Position numbers and translations under genes: made by a program
Shown: in pieces, positions 1-12,900 of the stretch
Position numbering within the stretch: position 1 is the first letter of the stretch
Layout of the letters: each line of letters opens with the position of its first letter
Notes under the pieces: generated by a model
What the model saw: only the letters and a program-made list of their open reading frames with translations
Databases searched by the model: none
What the model was told of the DNA's origin: nothing
DNA from: Sporodiniella umbellata
Lineage: Eukaryota; Mucoromycota; Mucoromycetes; Mucorales; Rhizopodaceae
Assembly: GCA_025677835.1 (NCBI GenBank)
Contig: JAIXMR010000122.1
Span: 1 to 64,000 of the forward strand
Length of the DNA stretch: 64,000 nt
Reading direction: 5' to 3'

Positions 1-467
1 AAAGCAAGAGAGAAATTTACCACTAAATATATTGGTGATGTCGCTATAAAATCTAAAAAGATTATGGGAATGAACTGTCGTTATAGATTATAAAGGGTTT
101 ACCTTTCATCCCATAGCGTTACTCTATGCTGTCTTAATTTCATAAACAACCTGTAAAATAAGATGGAAGGATGTAAACATGTTTTATTTCAAAAGGGAGA
201 GTTGTTATAAATTGTTTCAAGATAGTCTACTTGGTTTCAGTATAATCTAATTGCCCTCAAGTGGTCAACTTAGTCTGGTTAATCTGACCAGTCTAGTGTA
301 GATTTTGAGACATTGGAAAAGTCTATGTGTAATATATATATATATAACTACCTGAATGTAAGTACAAAAAGAAATGTAAAAGTAAATATAAAAAGATTTT
401 TGTAGGTGAACATCAGATGTTGCAAAGTAGTTTGAACTAAAGATAAAACTGAACCAAGGTAAAAGCC

Positions 468-498
<31 letters not shown>

Positions 499-2387
499 TA
501 CACTAAAGGCCCTGATCGACTTTCAAGGCTTATTTATATAACGAAAAACAAATGTTAATAATACTGTTTTTTGAATGTTTTTCAACAAACACATTTTCGT
601 TGGGTACATGATTTGATAAAAACATACTGATGAAGTGTTTTTGTGTTTTCTATTTCTTCGCAATATTTGATGCGTTTTAATCAACAATACCCAAATTTTT
701 ATCTATTTTATTTGATACATCTGGATCATTTAGTTAGTTCTACTGTCTATCACGCAAAGTATGGCTAATTAGATCAGATTTATCAGTAGTATCGCTTGCT
801 TGAACAATAAACATGTAGACCGCTTTAGTGCTACAAATCAACATAGTAGCTTGTGAAAAAAACAGCTTAAGACTAAATTTGGTGTGTACAACTTGTATAA
901 GTATAAAGCTTTTTTATGAATATAGGAGGTATTGGATTTATATCTTAGGGTTTTTGAGTAAATTATTACAGCTGAGGTGGCCTTTCATTGAAGATCTTCA
1001 GTATTATACTGTTTCAAAACCACATACTTCTGCTTGCGTTTATTGTTTCATTGGCCATTATGAATGAATCCACTTGACTTACACTTTTCCTCTATAACCC
1101 TAAAAATAAAAATAAAAATTGATTTACTTCAACATACACTTTCTTAGTCCAACATTAACCACAGGGGTTGATCTGGGTTGTTTAGAGAAGGTATACACGA
1201 AAAAAAAAAAAAGGGTTTACTATAGCTCTTCAATTCTAGAGACTTGATTACAGTTGGCATTTTTTGTTTTTTTTCAAAAATGTTCTCGCTTCTTTTTTCA
1301 AAAATTCTACTACGGCATTTCTAGAGTAGGTTTTTTGCAAAACATCCTATAATTTTAGCCTATAAGCTACTTTAGAATTACATAAGGCAAGCGAAAGAGT
1401 ATAGCAAGCATGTATCGCTTTGCTTTGATGTTTTGCTGTTTATTTCTTATATATATTGTATTAAGCATCTAAACTTGAGCCAGGACAAAAGAAAGTTTGA
1501 TCAATACTAAGACTTTAGAAGTTAAGCTGAAAAAGGAAAAAAGCAGTTTCATTTGAAGGTAAAAAAAAAAAGTAAAAAAAAAAGTAAAAGAAAAAGTAAA
1601 AAAGAAAAAAGTAAAAGAAAAAGAAAAGTGAAGAAAATTAAAAGCAAAAAGTAAAAGGCAAAAAGCAAAAGATACTCTTCTTAGTTCTCAAAAAAAGAGC
1701 CAAGGGCTCTTTTGATGATATGCAGAATCAACCACGAGCAGGTGAGAGTACATTTGATTCCGTCAAGGTCCCCAGTTGCAAGCAGTAGCGCGAGGGTCAG
1801 TTCGATACCGCAAACCTCCAGGGTCTTGCACACTTTTCAGAACCGTCCAGCCCAAAAGGCTTTCAAGATCATCCAAGTGCTAGCGAATAGGAACCCAACC
1901 CCTTAAATTCCATACACTATTTTTTAGGGTGCAGCATAGGTTCACTCTTTGGCCTCCCCACCCGACATGCAAATGTACTTCTTACCAAGTAGGTTCGCAC
2001 AAGCTTAGTTTACTGACCACCAAAGAGAATCGTAATAACATCCCGCATGCATACACCGCGCCTCCAGACCCATTTCCTTGCAGCCATGGGGCTCTAACTC
2101 TGCTTAGCCTTCAGAACTACTCCGTACCTCCCAACAAAAGTACAGAGGTCAACGCCGTTCGCACTACACCGAAGCTTTGATTGACGATAATGGGTAGGAC
2201 TTTCTTGTCGCGTTGCATAAGGTAAGTCATGCCTCGCAGCCGCTTCATTATCCGTATGCGCGCGCATACAAGACACATATGTTGGGTTGCAGAACAATCA
2301 AAGAGTGAGCAACCAACCAATGTCGATTGCCAGCAGAGAAAGAGTGGCTCCCCATAACCTCCGTAAAACAAGACGGAATACCTAAAG

Positions 2388-2423
<36 letters not shown>

Positions 2424-5400
2424 GAAAAAACGCGCTTCCTCTTGATATTTTATAATCCAAAGTGACTTGTGAGATAATCTTTCATCATTTTTTCATCTAT
2501 TCCTGCAAAAAGGTCTGTTTGTTTACACTCTTCTCCTTGTTTTTCAGTTTCCGAAGTAAACAAAAGAAAATAGCTAATAGCTGGCTTTACGTATTCCCTG
2601 CTTCCCCTCCTGCTCTTATCATATAGTAAGAATTATAGAGCAAGCCTATAGCTACCCATAGAGATGCGTCTTGCCAGTTTGATCTCTTTTATAGCGCGCT
2701 TGAAAGCAGGTTTTGTAAAGCAAGGCTATCATCTGTGTTACGTGTGATAAGGAAAGCACCTATCACCGTCTTTTATTATCTTTTTTTTTTTTTTAGTCTT
2801 TTTTGGGCCAAGCAACCCAAAGGTTTCTTTTAGTGAAGACTTTCACAATAGAGTTTTTTTTTTAAAAAAAAAAAAAAAGCTACTGCTTTCGTAAGCTCTC
2901 CGTAATATCTAACACAGCCTATCATTTTACAAATGGTCAAAGCTTTTTCTTCTGTAAGAGGCAAAAGCCAAATCGGAAATAAATCTTTCAGCGATCTAAA
3001 CTCAGCTAATGATCGCCTTAGATTCAGTTTACAGTAAGAATATATCCCCAGAGAAGATAGCTCACTTGGTTTATTTCACTGCTTGAAAAGGCTGTTCAAG
3101 ATGGTTTTATTTTTGAATTTATATTTCCCAGAACGCATAAGACGAGAAAGGGGTATTTTTGTTGCCTTGTAAAAGCAGTGTTAGCTAAACGAGCGTTGAA
3201 TCTTTATACAATAGGTGTATGTTTTATTTTCACAGCTATAAAACAGCTCTAAAGCCGTTTCAGGCAGACTTATTAATAATATTTCTCCTCATAGTTGAGT
3301 TTTTCCGTTGTCGATTTGTTAGAATTTACTGTATTACAGTAGAACTGTTTAGGCGCGAATGGTAAATGAGCGTTTGTCTTTTTGCGAATGGTTCTAATGT
3401 TTGATTGCTGTCGCATAGCTGATAAAATTCTCTTCTTAGCTGAAAAATTACAAATAATGGCTTGTGATCATAATACAACTCTTGAGTTCATTGTTTCGCC
3501 TTCTTTCTTACTAATTATGTCGTTCAATAATAATAAAATGTAGGAGATAAAAGCAGGACTAAAATTTCCTTAAAGTTACGACCGCGGTCATTTGCTTCTA
3601 TTAGGCTGCCTGGCTCATCCGTAGTTTATTGGAGTTTTATAGTATCAAAACACTAACGATTGTTAAAACAATTAATAGATTCTAATGTAACTTCTTTCAT
3701 AATAACTTTACCAGCTTGTGGGGAAAGTATTTGATGTTGTTTTTTTGGACACTTTATATGAAGAAATGAAGCTCAGAATTTATAGTGTTTGTTTTCTTCT
3801 CTACTTATAAATAAATCATTAGAGATGGGATTTGACTGTTTGTTAAAATATCCCATGGGTACTAGCTACTAACAATGTTCCTAAAACTGTATGCTTTTTC
3901 TTACCATGAATTTCCTAGGAAATGAAACCTCGCAATTTTGTCAACTGTAGAAGTAAAGTTTTTCACCAGCATTGCTTGGCTTTCAGCTAGATATTTAGGA
4001 CGATACAAGGCCTTTTTTGAAATTTGGCTTTTTCATCACTTTAAGATTCTTTTATCTTTTATTTAATTACTATTAAAGTAACAACGGTCAGCTTTGGTTG
4101 TTATAAAGCTCACCTGTGTAGAGTTCTGTAGACGAAATTCACTCCCAACATCCAAGTAATCTGAGCCCGCCAGCTCGTGTCACAAACATGGTTAAATAAA
4201 GTCCAGAAGCAGTCTAAATTTATGTATGCCAGTGTGTTTGCCATAGAAGAATGGCCAGAATAATAAAAAAAAAGGTTAATATTTTGATAGTAAATAATGC
4301 GTTGACTTGCCAAATACAATAGGGTTTGAGATATTTGGGTTTGTATATACGGCAGACTTAGGTGGTCTGTAGAAAGTGTGGTAGTGACGGTGTTTGAGTA
4401 TGATAATAATACTCGAGAGTTCACATTTAGTGACGGAGCAGACGAGTGGTAAATGCCACTAGAACCTTCAGCCTAAATATGGCATATACTTCGAACAGCC
4501 CTAGCAAGAACAAGTCAAAATGATTTGAGTAGTATTAAACAGAAAGAATACTGAAAAAGAACCAAAAAAAAAAAAAAAAAAAACAGTGACAATAGACAGC
4601 CCCCTTGACGACGAGTGTAGTTTTGTTTCAGAGAAAAAATCCAACACATCAACATATTTACAATTTTTAAATGAAAAGGTTAGCAATTTATAAACATTGA
4701 TCTATACCAAAAAGAAAATATATACATGCCTACATACATAAACTAGCTTTCATTGGTTATTCAGGAATAATATACATAAACAACATATAGCCTCAACTCT
4801 CCCTCCAAATCCACTGTTGCTATGTCTTGTGTGTAGTATGCTATCCTATGGTGATCATAGTGACGGATTTTTATAGAGTGGCACTTCAATGAAAGATAGA
4901 GATGTGATGGTTTAGATAACCAAAAAAAAGTATAAAAAGGAGGCCTGTTTTCCAGTTTATTTTGTTTATTTATACTTATCCCAAGATGCAAACTTGCGAA
5001 AGCCATCACACAAAACATCAAAAAGAAAAACGTAGCTAAAAAGCAAATAAAAAAGATCTAAACTGTATAGAGATGTTGTTTTCAATTAAACAATGTAAAC
5101 ACCTCCTTTCCGTTTTTGTTTACCACTACTCTCTATAGCTATAAAAAAGGCGAGCAATATTATCAAAAAATGCTACTTTTTTCTGGACAAATTCACGTAC
5201 AGGTACAAATTTTAGAAAGATATTAAGCCCATTGGTAAAAATATACCTGTTTTCACGTTATACTGTCATAAACAAGTCATTCTATAAAATGATTACATTA
5301 CATTAATGCAGTAAAGAAAAATCCATACAACGTTAGGTAAGGATAGTAAAAAAAAGTACACCTATTGAATTTGATTTGAATCTTTTTGCTACATATACCA

Positions 5401-6392
5401 AGTACGCTTGAGATGAGTAATTTACCACTTCAAATGCAAACTTACTGAGTCGGTGTTGAGGGTCAAAAAAAAAAAAAAAGATCGTTTTAAATATTGAAAT
5501 ACTGTAATAAAATTACATATGATAGAGCCTTTAGGCAGTAGCAATTTGCATGCCGAAAAAGGGCAGGATGGCAATTCTAAAGGATTTGTTTTTGCGCTAT
5601 TACTTGCACGTTTTTTAGTGTATAAACTATTATTTGTACCTATTCAGTTGTGTAAGTTATGGACTGTAAAGCTTCAAAAACTAAAACCGTCTTAGCAGCC
5701 TTTTTTTTTGCTTTTGGCATATCTAGAGTGTACTTTATACTTATGGTAATTGAGCTCTGTAAGTGTCGTAATTCAGACAGACTTTATTTTATACCTTAAC
5801 AAAAACGAAATTTAGTATTACCCTAAGAATCTAGTTTTACATATGCAGTTAAAAAAGAACAAATAAATAAAAAAAAAGGCTGATACACCTACATTTGTGA
5901 TAGACAACGATTGTAAATACTTGCAAAAGTAAAAAGAGGATAAAATTAATTCCAATTTACTTCATTTTTTGAATGAACAAATAAACAAAAGACAATAGAG
6001 ATGAATGGAGCTACACAGCTACATCATTCCGACAAAGAAACTGAAGTATAATATATTAGTGAATAGAAAAAATTGACACAGCAAGTTGTGAATATCTATA
6101 ACAAAGAATATCTCAGTGTGCTCCAAAAATCATGAATATTCCAGGTCTCAAAAAACCAGTCGTTTTAATAGGTTTTTTACTTCTTTATTTTTAGAGGTTT
6201 TACGTGTAAACTCATATACCAATCCGACTAACTGAAGGGCAAAGTAAAGTTTTTAAAGTAATAACCACAAACGGCCAATTATATTCAATATTTAAAGCGA
6301 GTAAAATTTACCAGCCGCACTGTACATTTTTATTTTTTTATTTTTTTTACCTCCTCTCTTCTCCTGTTTACACAATTCAACAAAAGAAATAC
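1..6392. other. gene-poor region
   Basis: No gene could be supported here. The stretch is very A+T-rich with many homopolymers, for example poly-A near 469-495 and 2385-2422 and A-rich GTAAAA-like repeats at 1561-1670. Open frames are short (at most 104 codons) and lack family features. A minus-strand frame at 4110-4424 ends at a good donor-like site (CAG/GTGAGC in that sense) and could be an exon or a relic, but I do not recognise it. A compositionally different island at about 1700-2360 is listed separately. Confidence 0.5.
1700..2360. other. G+C-richer island without intact gene
   Basis: This stretch has visibly more G+C than the surrounding A+T-rich DNA. It carries overlapping but short open frames on both strands (83 codons or fewer on plus, 84 or fewer on minus), none with a recognisable domain. 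It ends in a long poly-A run at about 2385-2422. The picture suits an inserted or decayed element, but no terminal repeats or target duplication were seen. Confidence 0.35.
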
Positions 6393-7559
6393 ATGATGCT
6401 GTTACTGGAATTTAATGCTCATTTTATATTTGTAATGTTGCTAGCTTTGATGCTAGTCAACTTCAATATGTGTTTTGGGCTTGAGCCCCCTATTTCTTCT
6501 TCCAGCATTTACTTACAAGAAAGGTCTGAAAATGAGAACGATTCGGATGGTGACTGGCGTGACAAGTGGAGGAAGGAAGATAGAGATAGAAAAAACGATG
6601 ACAGAGAGCGATACCATCATTTTCCCCCGTGGGCAGATCCAGAAGTAGGATTTAATAGAAGTAGATATCCTGGCCCATTCGGTACGCCTAGCAACACTAT
6701 AGTCACCACAGTAATAGTTACCACCGTTGAATCGCCCACCAGTCTACCTACGATATATACCGGGGAAAACCAACCAGCGAACCAGCAAGGCTACAGTGAT
6801 GGTAGTAACACAGGAGTAGACCCGAACTCCTCTGTTGATAACACAGCTTCAAGTAACAACAAATATGGTAATGGAAGACGAGCCTTTCGCACATTGGAAC
6901 TTGCTTTATCAATTGTTGGAAGTATTACAGGCACAATATTGATTGTTGGAATTTTCATGTTTGCCCGTAGAAAAATACACAAGAATAAAAATGTACAACT
7001 TGAAAAACAGTTAGCTGATGCCTCACTACCTTCTGGGCCAACACACCCCCACCATAGTTTAGAACCGTCCAGCTCAATCGAATGTAGGCACCAGGGTTTT
7101 AAAGATGATTCAACTATAGTTGATTTCAGTATGAATTCATTTTACGATACGAACAAGAACAGAGCATCACATACAAACCGAAGTACATCAAACAGATTGT
7201 CTTTAGAGCCCTGTCTATCGTCGAACTGTAGAACTAACCACATTACTATTATGCCAATGCTCACTAATGCGGCTCAACCATCTGCTCCTCCTGCCGAAGA
7301 AATAAAAGACTCTCTCTACCAAGAACGGTTAATGGGAGAATCGAGACAATATGAAACAGCATCTTCGTCTAAAAATAGCTGTACACTAACTTTCAACGAT
7401 GAAATCGATTTGGGCTTGCACTTTTCTAATCAGGAGCTTCCTCCACCAGCATATGCAGCAAACTTAGCTCCCACAGCGCCACCATTGTACGCGCTACCAG
7501 AAGGCTCATCAAGCAAAGATCCTAGAAGACAGTCTTCAAGCTCAGAAACTAAACAATAA
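6393..7559 (+). CDS. type I membrane protein with PPxY motifs
   Basis: Single-exon gene of 388 codons. The N terminus is a hydrophobic signal peptide (about residues 11-29) followed by a polar, charged and Ser/Thr/Asn-rich extracellular part. One membrane segment follows at about 168-190, then basic residues (ARRK), giving a cytoplasmic tail of about 195 residues. Near the C terminus the tail holds two PPxY-type motifs, PPAY at about 351-354 and PPLY at 363-366, which in known proteins bind WW domains of Nedd4/Rsp5 ubiquitin ligases. I do not recognise the family. The layout resembles fungal cell-surface sensors and Rsp5-adaptor membrane proteins, but no WSC or other cysteine-rich domain is present. 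The ATG at 6393 is the first in frame and directly starts the signal peptide. Confidence 0.8.
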   Translation: MMLLLEFNAHFIFVMLLALMLVNFNMCFGLEPPISSSSIYLQERSENENDSDGDWRDKWRKEDRDRKNDDRERYHHFPPWADPEVGFNRSRYPGPFGTPSNTIVTTVIVTTVESPTSLPTIYTGENQPANQQGYSDGSNTGVDPNSSVDNTASSNNKYGNGRRAFRTLELALSIVGSITGTILIVGIFMFARRKIHKNKNVQLEKQLADASLPSGPTHPHHSLEPSSSIECRHQGFKDDSTIVDFSMNSFYDTNKNRASHTNRSTSNRLSLEPCLSSNCRTNHITIMPMLTNAAQPSAPPAEEIKDSLYQERLMGESRQYETASSSKNSCTLTFNDEIDLGLHFSNQELPPPAYAANLAPTAPPLYALPEGSSSKDPRRQSSSSETKQ

Positions 7560-7890
7560 TAATTCATCAGGTCTGGCACCTGAAAATTAACTTTTGTATA
7601 CCCAGTTCCAAATTGAATTTCTAAAAATGGTTAATTGATTAAAAGAGTATCCTGAAAAGCGTCAGACTTTCTGCCTATTGTTCTTGTTCTTCGTAAAGCT
7701 ATTCATTTTCATTGGTTTTTATCATAAAAAACAAACCCAGTATGATATCATTACAAAAAAAGAAAGATTGTATGCTCTCCTCAAACCTTCGTTAGTATTA
7801 CACTAACCAATTTAAATGTGTAACGCTAGAACAAAACAATTGGGTTGGTATTTTGCATTACAATTCTTCTTTGTTGTTTATTACGCAATC
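7560..7890. other. convergent 3' region
   Basis: A+T-rich spacer between the converging stop codons of the membrane-protein gene and NMA111. Nothing beyond likely 3' UTR and polyadenylation sequence was seen. Confidence 0.5.
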
Positions 7891-10800
7891 TTAATCAAAA
7901 GTTGTGAGTTCCCACTCGTAAGAGCAGTTGTCATTTCTTCCAATATGCCAAGTTGGCCAGTAATGTTTGTCTAAGCGGAGGGATTTGACATGCGTAATGC
8001 CATCCGCTGTAACGTATTTGATCTGAGTGTGCGTTTGATAATTATTGCTCTTTTCTTCTGCTTCTTCAGCCTCTGATATATTATTGAAAATATTTTTAAG
8101 CTTTGAAACTTCTAGCTGAATAGATTTTTTTTTGTTAATCTTTTTATGCTTTATCGTGGCTATAGAAATAAATTCCTGTAGGGTTTTCACAGGCAACTGG
8201 TCTATTTCTATGATCCAGATATTGGACTGAAGACAGGCTTGCGCTGGAGAACCAAAAAGGCAGCTAGATATATAGACCCCCTCTGGAACATAGTTTTGCA
8301 CCTGTTCTTTCGCTGCAATGTGTGGCTTTTGTACAAGCATACCTTGCCATCCAACAATCTCAGTAGTCTCTTGACCATCAAATTTTGTTGTAGGTACAGT
8401 TAAAAACAATTCTTTTGCATCTCGTAACACGGTCTATTGATTTGAGCAAATATGTACATAAGAAAATTAATCGTGAGAAAAGCTCTTTACCATTTTAAGA
8501 CTATCAGGTGTGTTCGACAGCAATAGATCTGATATGCTCGTGGGAACTCGACCATTGATTTCTAAGACGATATCTCCGTTTTTTAAAAGTTTCCCAGAGT
8601 CAGTGGATGGATCTGTTATCCCGAGAACATATACAACTGATGGTTGTTTGTTAATATCTACTTCTGCTTTGAATCTGGCGACCCATTTTTCGTTAAGTCC
8701 CAATACACGTGCATTGGACAACTTCAAACACCAGAATTCAGCATCCAAACCGTACACAAGTGGTCTTTTTTGGGATTTGATTGATTCAATAATAGGTAAA
8801 ACAAGGTGAGCAGAAAGACCACCGAGAACACTAGACTGCTGTCCTTTTTCATTGTCAATTGAAAATCCCATCCATAATGCCCGCACTTTTCCACTACTGT
8901 CCGCAAAGAATCCACCTTGACTAGAAAGAGTACCTCCACTTACTTTAAATACTTCTAAATTAGTAGCTCTCCAACGAGCTGGAGAGGTCTCCTGGGTACG
9001 AACAGGCGATAAAGAAGTAATAGTAGTTGTCTTGGAATCTATCTCGTTACTACCTGTTATTTTTTTTTTTTTTTTTTTTGGTTTTTGGGAACTATCTTTA
9101 ATAAGTGTGTGTATTTGATTTAGTTTACCGGACAGCCCAATATAGTTCACTATATCCCCAACTTTTAACTGTGTTGCATCCAATTCAACTGCTCTTATAT
9201 CTATTCCAGACTGAGTTACGAGAGAAGGATCGAAAGATAAAACCGCGAAGTTGTAAAAAGGATGCAAGAATAGTAGGTTAGCTGAAATTGTTAGTGAACT
9301 CTGAAATGTGACAGATATAACAGTGATTCCAACGGGTACTGTATCGCGATCACATATTATCATAGGGGGATTTAAAGATACAATAACACCAGTACCATAT
9401 GAATGAGGACATTTTGAACCGTCTACTACGAAAGGAGAGTTACAGTCAATAGAGACTATACTTTTAGATAGCGTAAATAAGATGTTATCTGGATCTTCTT
9501 TTTCTTTTAACAATGTATCGAGACACTCTATAGTATGGTTGGTTTTTGTCGTATTGTATTTTTTTAGCGGCGTCGGTAAAACTTTGCAGTCCCACAAACC
9601 AGTTGTATCTTTCATATAATCGTTTTTAGAAAAGCCATATACTGAAAATAAAAGAATTTCTTACCGTTTCTTATATTTATTCGAAACTTATGCCAACGCC
9701 AGTCCATAAAAAGTATCATAACTTTTGTTCTCATAGGTCTTGAAAGGGAATAGTAGCGAATAGGAACTCGTTCATTTTGATTAATGTCGGATGCTACTTT
9801 TATAAAGTCGTCTATAGTTCTTATTGGAATGTTGTTTAGGCCAACAATGACAGACTTGCGCAGTAACTTTGCGCTTCCCAGAATAAACCCTGCTACACCA
9901 ACATAAACACCTGCTTCCTTCATTGAAAGACCATAGGATCTGGCCATCTGATAAGAAAGATCATTTAATACACCGCCTCCAAATTCAAGATATCTAAATG
10001 GTGTAAGCAAATGAAGATCGTCTACATATATTGTAAGATCCTTTAGCTCGCCAGAGCGCAAAACGGTGAGATTAACAGGACTGTTGTCCTCAACTGCCCC
10101 ATCAAGCGCATCCTCCAGCTCAACAAACAAATTAGACATTAAACGGTTGTTACAAGTCAGTAAAATATCGCCTGGTTCTAAGTGTTTACTAGCGGTGCTG
10201 TCTGGCAAAATAGTTTTTGCTACCAAAAGGCCTTCGTTGTTGAAGCTTTCTAAGGATCCACTGTAAAATGCCCTCAATTTTTTCTCCAATGAACAGCTCA
10301 ATCCAAGCTGAAGTAGACTGTCATAAGGCATGTATTCAAACGTAGTCTGTAAAGTTCCTCTAAAGATAGGTTTTTCATCTTGTATGAGTTTCAAGACCCG
10401 AAGAGCTCGATCTAAAGGAAGATAATAGCTAGAGGACGAGGAAGAGGCCCCACCAGCGTTAAGCGCTATAGCCCTACCATACAAATCAAGCACTGGACTG
10501 CCACTAGAACCGGAACTAGTACTAGAAGCCGCTTGATAATAAAAAGTATTGAAGTCGTTGTAATTTCCAGTTCCATAATTGGGAGCTTCTCTATCCAATC
10601 TTGCCAAAGTTCCAGACAAAATGCTAAGCTTTTCTCCAGCATCGTTCCTGTTTCAATTATGAAAAAGGACTTTTTTTTTTTTTTTTTTACCCCACGACTC
10701 TTATATCCTGCCCAATTTTTGCCCCTTGAGGATAAAGTTGTATTCCAGGAATATCCAAAAATCTGACCCTTGTAGTGTCATATTTGAAAAAGCCAAAGTC

Positions 10801-11196
10801 ATGTATAGGATCCCTGTATATTGGTACCAAATCAATCTCTTCATAGTTGCAAAGAACAGCTTGAGCTGAAAGAGGTGCTATTGACACAACATGTCTGTTA
10901 GAAATAATTATTCCTCTTTTTGAGTCAACGATAAATCCAGATGCTGTAAAAACTCCTGGGAGTTCTGTATCCAAACCGCGAGCACGATATCCCTTAATGG
11001 ACACAATACTTTTAATACATTTTTCAAGTGTATTCTCCCATGTTGGTTCTTCCATTTTGTAGTTAGCCGACTTTTTGCTTGCATTCTTGAATACTGTTGA
11101 TCCGGATTTTTTGTGTTTCATAACGTTAAACTCGTATATTTTGTCATCTGAGCGAGGCTTGTTGTTATGGATCAAAGGTTCCATGCTTCGGGTCAT
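7891..11196 (-). CDS. NMA111: Nma111-type HtrA serine protease with PDZ repeats
   Basis: Four exons on the minus strand: 11196-10691, 10647-9665, 9608-8491 and 8433-7891, together 1049 residues, close to fungal Nma111 (about 1000). The trypsin-like domain shows His102 in ISNRHVV, Asp133 in DPIHDFGF and the catalytic serine at about 217 in SSGSSGSPVLD. PDZ-like segments and a second, degenerate protease-PDZ half follow, as in the yeast protein. A lysine-rich run in exon 3 (QKPKKKKKK) may act as a nuclear signal. Yeast Nma111 is a nuclear protease linked to apoptosis and heat tolerance. The start ATG lies just upstream of the conserved region. The first intron has long poly-T next to its donor on the plus strand. 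Splice sites are GT/AG and keep frame. Confidence 0.9.
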
Positions 11197-12013
11197 TCTG
11201 CCTAGTAAACTTGTTGCTAGTGTGTATTTGATTTTTTTTATCTATTTTGAGAAAAAAGAAAGAGAAAAAAGAAAAATGAAAAATGCCAAAGGATGAAAGA
11301 GGTTTAATGTAGTTTATGTACCTTACTTTAGCGTATGTTATAAGTATTGCTGGCTGAACGTGTCCTTAATGCAATATACGCTTGTTTTTCGTACTTGGCA
11401 CATTTTGCTTTTCGTTTTCTTGCTACCTTACAAGCTTTGGATATTGCTTTGGGTGATTGTAAGAAATAGATTTTCAAGGCGCTTGAATTTTCAAATAACT
11501 GATATCTTATTAGCCTTATGCATATTTCGGGAATGTTGTATGTAGTTTCCTATCGGGATTATAAGGTTTTTTTTTTTACCGACAGAGGCCTATTATGAGT
11601 TCATTTTTACTTAGTTCATGGCTTTACAAAAAGATTCCCAATTGTGACAGATCACATAATAAGACTGAAATTTCTTCATTTGTCTCTAATTTATGTATAA
11701 GTATACAGTAAGAAGTATGCTACTATTTGGAATTAATACATGCTTTTTATCTTGAAAAGCTTCAAGTATCATTAGCCCACAGTTTGTTTTATGACAACTA
11801 GTTTCTTTTTTATAGAATGGAAAATGATCTTTATTTCAAGTTTTTGAATCAACCAAAAGACTTTTCCTGGAAAAGCATTACACAGAAGGGCACACTGTTC
11901 AGTAGTGAAGATATTCACACTCACAACCTTCTGTGACTGCTCAAAAGCAATCCCTGTAGGCATTCAACTCAGTAAAAAAATATTTTTCTTTGAACTAATC
12001 CATACAACTACAA
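11197..12013. other. intergenic, shared divergent promoter
   Basis: About 0.8 kb between the divergent NMA111 and mitochondrial uS3 genes. A+T-rich, with only short non-descript open frames. It presumably contains both promoters, but no specific site stands out. Confidence 0.4.
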
Positions 12014-12787
12014 ATGTCGAAAAGCATTAAAGCTCTTAGCTTAAAGGGCAAGCAAGACTGGAATAACTCTGTTTTCAGCTTTTCTCGCAATATTCGAAAC
12101 AACATGCTGTGGGAAAAAGATGCAGCGACCAAAACAGCTTTAAAGCACTTTTTTCAAAAGCATTTAACTTCAACCCCTGCTTTCAAACACTCTCCATCTA
12201 AAGTCACTGTTGAATTGTTTTATTTTGTCGATGCTGAATTCGGAAATGCAGCTTCTTTTAAGCTTGAACCTCTTGAAAAGCTCATAAGTTCTTTTTATCC
12301 CAACAAGTTTGTCGATTTGAAATTGACTCAAGTTCATTATCCATACATGAATGCTGAAATTCTTTCTCAATATCTCACTATTAATGCTGAAAGAAACGGA
12401 TGGTCTGCAGTCAACCGTCGATTTTTGAAGGCCGTACCTACAGTGAAAGCGCCCTTACCTCACAATATGCCTTTCGGTGTTCAGTGGAATAGCTTATTGC
12501 CCCAACTTTCTAATGGCCAACTCACAACAGCTATCCAGGGTGTCAAATACGAAGTATCAGGTCGTCTTGGACGTAGAAAGGGCGCAGGGCGAACACAAAC
12601 TATGCGTAAATCAGTAGGCACTTTCCAATTCACTAGTCATAAATCTCTAGTGGATGTTGGTCGACATACTTTTGCTAACAAAAACGGCAGCATTACCGTG
12701 AAGGTGTGGATTGCATCTGCTCTGTTTGGTGTAAACGCTTTAGCAAAAAACCTTGGCAAAAAAGCTTTAGAATCTGCAAAACTTTAA
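12014..12787 (+). CDS. RPS3: mitochondrial ribosomal protein uS3 (nuclear copy)
   Basis: Single-exon gene of 257 residues. The C-terminal half matches the uS3 family: VSGRLGRRKGAGR, then KSVGTFQF and a DVGRHTF...ITVKVWI strand typical of the C-terminal KH/uS3 domain of organellar S3. The N-terminal half is divergent, as in fungal Var1/Rps3 proteins. uS3m would sit in the head of the mitochondrial small subunit at the mRNA entry channel. In most fungi the gene is in mitochondrial DNA. Here it lies between ordinary nuclear genes and uses TGG for tryptophan. No clear cleavable targeting peptide is seen, although the N terminus is basic. The stop codon is 113 bp from that of the converging CCCH/RWD gene. 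Confidence 0.8.
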   Translation: MSKSIKALSLKGKQDWNNSVFSFSRNIRNNMLWEKDAATKTALKHFFQKHLTSTPAFKHSPSKVTVELFYFVDAEFGNAASFKLEPLEKLISSFYPNKFVDLKLTQVHYPYMNAEILSQYLTINAERNGWSAVNRRFLKAVPTVKAPLPHNMPFGVQWNSLLPQLSNGQLTTAIQGVKYEVSGRLGRRKGAGRTQTMRKSVGTFQFTSHKSLVDVGRHTFANKNGSITVKVWIASALFGVNALAKNLGKKALESAKL

Positions 12788-12900
12788 ACAGAAAGCCGAT
12801 AATTTTTATTGCCAAAGAAAAATCCCTGATAGATAAAACGAAAAAATAAAAAAACTGAAAAGAGTATATTTGTATATATCATTCCTCTTAAAGCTGACTT

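Noticed and set aside
8510..8809. Plus-strand 99-codon frame
   Set aside because: Shadow of NMA111 exon 3 on the other strand.
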